Assembly: GCA_029781465.1 (NCBI GenBank)
Contig: JAKOWQ010000075.1
Span: forward strand, 1-8,662
Length of the DNA stretch: 8,662 bases
Reading direction: 5' to 3'
Origin: Pseudomonadota bacterium
GTDB lineage: Bacteria; Pseudomonadota; Alphaproteobacteria; Sphingomonadales; Sphingomonadaceae
This document shows positions 6,546 to 8,662 of the stretch, piece after piece. The notes beneath the pieces were generated by a model. The model had not been told where the DNA came from. It searched no databases and saw nothing but the letters and a program-made list of their open reading frames with translations. Position 1 is the first letter of the stretch, and each line of letters opens with the position of its first letter. The position numbers were made by a program, and so were the translations under genes.

Positions 6546-7780
6546 CAGCAGCCGTTGCCGCCCAGCACTCCGCCAACAACCCCGCCAAGGCCGCCCAGCC
6601 CGCCACGCTTCTTGCACTTCTGGGGCTGCTGCTGGCTGCTTTCGGCCTCGCCTTGCGCGCTCATCATCCCGCCCATGCCGGGCATGTCCATCCACGAAGT
6701 CATCGAGCGGTGACGAATCCGCGCGGTCCACTGCAAGTCCCACCGTGCCTTGGGATCGGCGGGCCGGGGCGGATAGGCAAAGTCTTCCTGCGGACCATAG
6801 GCGACCAGTGTGCCCATCTTGAATTCCGCTGCGGCCCGGTTGACCTCGACCGGGATCGTGCAACTGGTGGTGGCGGGTGCCATAACGGTCCGGTCCCTGA
6901 CCAGCGCCGCGACGTCGCCCGGGCTCAGCCAGTCATTCAGCCCGCCGCCGAATTCGCGCGCCGCGCTGCTGGTCCACATCACCATGTCGCCCATTTCGCC
7001 GCCTGGCCCCATCTTGCCGCCCATCAGCGTCGCCAGATAGCCGGTGGCGTTGGTTATCGCCCCCCATTTGAGCAAGGTCGCCCCGCTCGGCAGCGTTCCC
7101 GTACTCGAACGCAGCGGAGCCATGAAATCGTTCACCAGGGTAAAGTTCATCTCCGGCGAATAGGTGCCCGCGACGCGGTGCGGACCGGGCAGCGAACTGT
7201 CGGGCTTGACGAACTTGTGGTCCTCCGCCGGCCAGCGCCCGAAGGTCTTGCTGTTGGCAAGGCTTGGCCCCCAGTCGCGGATGATCCGCGCGGTCCATAG
7301 GCCCGGCGGAACCTGACCGGCGGCAAGCTTGGCGAAATCGATGATTACCGGCTGGCCCTTGGGCGCGTGTTCGCCGCAGCCCCAGAACACCAGCAGCCGC
7401 CCCTTGGGCTTCTGGCCTTCGGGAAACCCTTCGGGCTCGCGTTCTTCGCGCGGGGTGACCAGCGCGACCGATTTGCCCAGCTTGGCATTGGGCGGCATGA
7501 AATGGTCGGCCTTGGGGCCGCCCTTGGCCGGGGCCTGCGAGGAGCCGAGCCGCAGGTAGAGCTCGTGCTGGAGCTTGTCTCCGCCCCCGCCGCCGAACAT
7601 CATGCCCATCCCGCCGCCCATGCCGCCGCCCATCGCGGCAAAGCCGGAGAGCGTGCCCGCGCGCATGTCATAGCGGGCAACCGGGCCGCTATCGGCCTTG
7701 CGCTGCGCGATGACGGGAACGGCAATCAGCGCCGCGCTTCCCAGCGCGGCCAATGCGATCTTCGAGCGATGGCTGACCAT
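6545..7780 (-). CDS. hypothetical exported protein with Gly/Met-rich and C-terminal Gly-repeat segments
   Basis: I do not recognise a named family. The 411-aa product starts with a clear signal peptide (VSHRSK, hydrophobic residues 8-24, cleavage likely after VIA at residue 25), so it is probably periplasmic or outer-membrane associated. Residues 48-68 form a Gly/Met-rich stretch (GGGMGGGMGMMFGGGGGD). The middle holds strand-rich segments such as GRLLVFWGCGEHAP (Cys135) and LWTARIIRDWGPS. Cys307 follows in TTSCTIPVEV. The C-terminus passes a Met-rich MDMPGMGGMM (365-373), a polar QQQPQ stretch, KCKKR with Cys389, and then a repeated GGLGG/GGVLGG run (393-410) resembling a glycine-zipper helix, ending in Cys411. 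ATG at 7778-7780 is preferred: GGAG stands 7 nt upstream and the signal peptide begins there. An upstream in-frame ATG at 7858 would add 26 residues ahead of the signal. It is divergent from recJ and coupled to the flavodoxin-like gene. Confidence 0.78.
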   Translation of the reverse strand: MVSHRSKIALAALGSAALIAVPVIAQRKADSGPVARYDMRAGTLSGFAAMGGGMGGGMGMMFGGGGGDKLQHELYLRLGSSQAPAKGGPKADHFMPPNAKLGKSVALVTPREEREPEGFPEGQKPKGRLLVFWGCGEHAPKGQPVIIDFAKLAAGQVPPGLWTARIIRDWGPSLANSKTFGRWPAEDHKFVKPDSSLPGPHRVAGTYSPEMNFTLVNDFMAPLRSSTGTLPSGATLLKWGAITNATGYLATLMGGKMGPGGEMGDMVMWTSSAAREFGGGLNDWLSPGDVAALVRDRTVMAPATTSCTIPVEVNRAAAEFKMGTLVAYGPQEDFAYPPRPADPKARWDLQWTARIRHRSMTSWMDMPGMGGMMSAQGEAESSQQQPQKCKKRGGLGGLGGVVGGVLGGNGC

Positions 7781-7847
7781 GAAACGACTCCAATCCAGGA
7801 TTACCCCAACCGGTGTAGTCCAATCCTGCCACGAAGCATTGTCATTT

Positions 7848-7886
7848 GCCGACATCAAAATTCGCGCGATTCTTTTGTTCGTCGGC
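7848..7886. promoter_or_regulatory. nested dyad between the 411-aa protein gene and recJ
   Basis: In the 127-nt divergent gap, GCCGAC (7848-7853) is repeated inverted as GTCGGC (7881-7886). Within it CAAAA (7856-7860) faces TTTTG (7873-7877), and at the centre is the palindrome TCGCGCGA (7862-7869). The arms are offset by 2-3 nt, so the whole is an imperfect dyad of 39 bp. As RNA it would fold into an interrupted hairpin ending 21 nt before the recJ start. It could be an operator or a leader structure; no regulator is identified. I see no other strong element in this gap. Confidence 0.3.
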
Positions 7887-7907
7887 CCGATCGGCTAACC
7901 CGGCCGG

Positions 7908-8662
7908 GTGAGCGCCGCCCTTCCCTCCGTTCTTGGCATCGACAAATCGCTTTCCGGGCGCGTCTGGCGCTGGCGGGCGGGCAACATGGCGCTCGATTCC
8001 GGTTCGGTTACCGGGCTTGAACACGATCTCGTCACCCAGCTTCTGCTCGCCCGGGGCGTTGCTCCCGATGACGTCGAGCGCCACCGCAACCCTTCGCTGC
8101 GCGCGTTCCTGCCCGATCCCAGCCTGCTGCGCGACATGGATGCGGCCGCCGAGCGGCTTGCCCAGGCGGTGCTCGCCAAGGAGCAGGTCACGGTCTACGG
8201 CGACTACGATGTCGACGGCGCGACCAGCGCGGCGCTGCTGATCCGTTTGCTGCGCGATCTCGGGCTCGATCCCCGCGCCTACATCCCCGACCGGCTGCTT
8301 GAGGGCTATGGCCCCTCGGGAGAGGCGCTCGTGCGGCTGGGCCGCGAAGGATCGAGCCTGATCGTCACGGTCGATTGCGGGGCGATGGCCTTCGAGGCGC
8401 TGGGCATGGCGCGCGATGCCGGGATCGACGTGGTGGTGGTCGATCATCACAAATGCGCGGCCGAGCTGCCCCCGGCCCTCGCGCTGGTCAATCCCAACCG
8501 GCTCGATGAGAGCGACGAGGCCGCGGCGCATGGCAACCTCGCCGCGGTCGGGGTCGCCTTTCTGCTCGCGGTGGCGACAGTGCGGGTGCTGCGGCAGCGC
8601 GGGCTGTTCGCTGCGCGCGCCGAGCCGGACCTGTTCGCCCTGCTCGATCTGGTTGCGCTCGG
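7908..8662 (+). CDS. recJ: single-stranded-DNA-specific exonuclease RecJ (partial, N-terminal part)
   Basis: RecJ degrades single-stranded DNA 5' to 3' in recombinational and mismatch repair. About 251 codons are present and the frame runs off the right edge. The DHH phosphoesterase core is visible: VTVYGDYDVDGATS (Asp99, Asp101, Asp103), then LIVTVDCG (Asp156), then VVVVDHHKCAAELPPA (Asp179-His180-His181) and ALVNPNR, followed by the AAVGVAFLL segment. The N-terminal PSVLGIDKSLSGRVWRWR is typical of alphaproteobacterial RecJ. The start is GTG at 7908: an in-frame TAA stands at 7896-7898 and the next in-frame start is ATG at 7986, which would lose this conserved N-terminus. No Shine-Dalgarno sequence precedes the GTG, so initiation may be weak or leaderless. 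It is divergent from the exported 411-aa protein gene, and no operon partner is visible upstream. Confidence 0.95.
   Translation, partial: MSAALPSVLGIDKSLSGRVWRWRAGNMALDSGSVTGLEHDLVTQLLLARGVAPDDVERHRNPSLRAFLPDPSLLRDMDAAAERLAQAVLAKEQVTVYGDYDVDGATSAALLIRLLRDLGLDPRAYIPDRLLEGYGPSGEALVRLGREGSSLIVTVDCGAMAFEALGMARDAGIDVVVVDHHKCAAELPPALALVNPNRLDESDEAAAHGNLAAVGVAFLLAVATVRVLRQRGLFAARAEPDLFALLDLVAL

Noticed and set aside
7781..7858. Upstream ATG at 7858 for the 411-aa exported protein
   Set aside because: It would bury the signal peptide behind 26 residues. ATG at 7780 has GGAG at good spacing and starts the signal directly.
7899..7908. CCCGGCCGGG palindrome at the recJ start
   Set aside because: A short GC-only palindrome in GC-rich DNA, expected by chance. 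It overlaps the start codon but has no other support.
1..8662. Mobile element, CRISPR array or defence-island signature
   Set aside because: No transposase, integrase, direct-repeat array or attachment-site-like repeat was seen on either strand, and composition is uniform throughout.

Overview
The base composition is strongly GC-rich, the codon usage is uniform, and the protein sequences look alphaproteobacterial. They most resemble Sphingomonadales (Sphingomonadaceae/Erythrobacteraceae) as I remember them; this is inference, since no database search was possible. I see no insertion sequence, integrase, CRISPR array, tRNA or rRNA. The window reads as ordinary chromosome with several poorly characterised genes.

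Layout. (1) At the left edge on the minus strand is the 5' part of a Crp/Fnr-type regulator (start at 429, cut by the window edge). It is divergent from the next gene, and a 16-bp palindrome lies between them at 442-457. (2) On the plus strand is a tight pair: an exported DUF3604 (PHP-like metallohydrolase) protein at 516-2408, then an iron-containing alcohol dehydrogenase at 2413-3567 that starts 4 nt after the DUF3604 stop. After a 74-nt gap comes a nitronate monooxygenase-family flavoprotein at 3642-4628. (3) On the minus strand, converging on it with a 4-bp overlap of stop codons, is a run of four genes. In transcription order these are an exported 411-aa protein of unknown function with Gly-rich segments (7780-6545), a 157-aa flavodoxin-like protein coupled to it by a TGATG overlap (6545-6072), a 257-aa unknown protein whose reading frame is broken by one base in a six-G run just after its ATG (5980-5206), and a 183-aa AHH-motif (HNH/EndoVII superfamily) protein (5176-4625). 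(4) On the plus strand at the right edge is the 5' part of recJ (from 7908), divergent from the 411-aa protein gene. The gap between them carries a nested dyad at 7848-7886.

How they may work together. The DUF3604-dehydrogenase-nitronate monooxygenase run could be a small catabolic set: a periplasmic or envelope hydrolase followed by cytoplasmic oxidoreductases. The Crp/Fnr regulator next door and the palindrome are plausible controls. No substrate can be read from the sequence. The minus-strand run joins an exported protein to a flavodoxin-like protein by translational coupling, and I can offer no pathway for it. RecJ is a housekeeping repair exonuclease unrelated to these. The most notable anomaly is the single-base frame break at 5963-5968, which is either a homopolymer error in the sequence or a real lesion.
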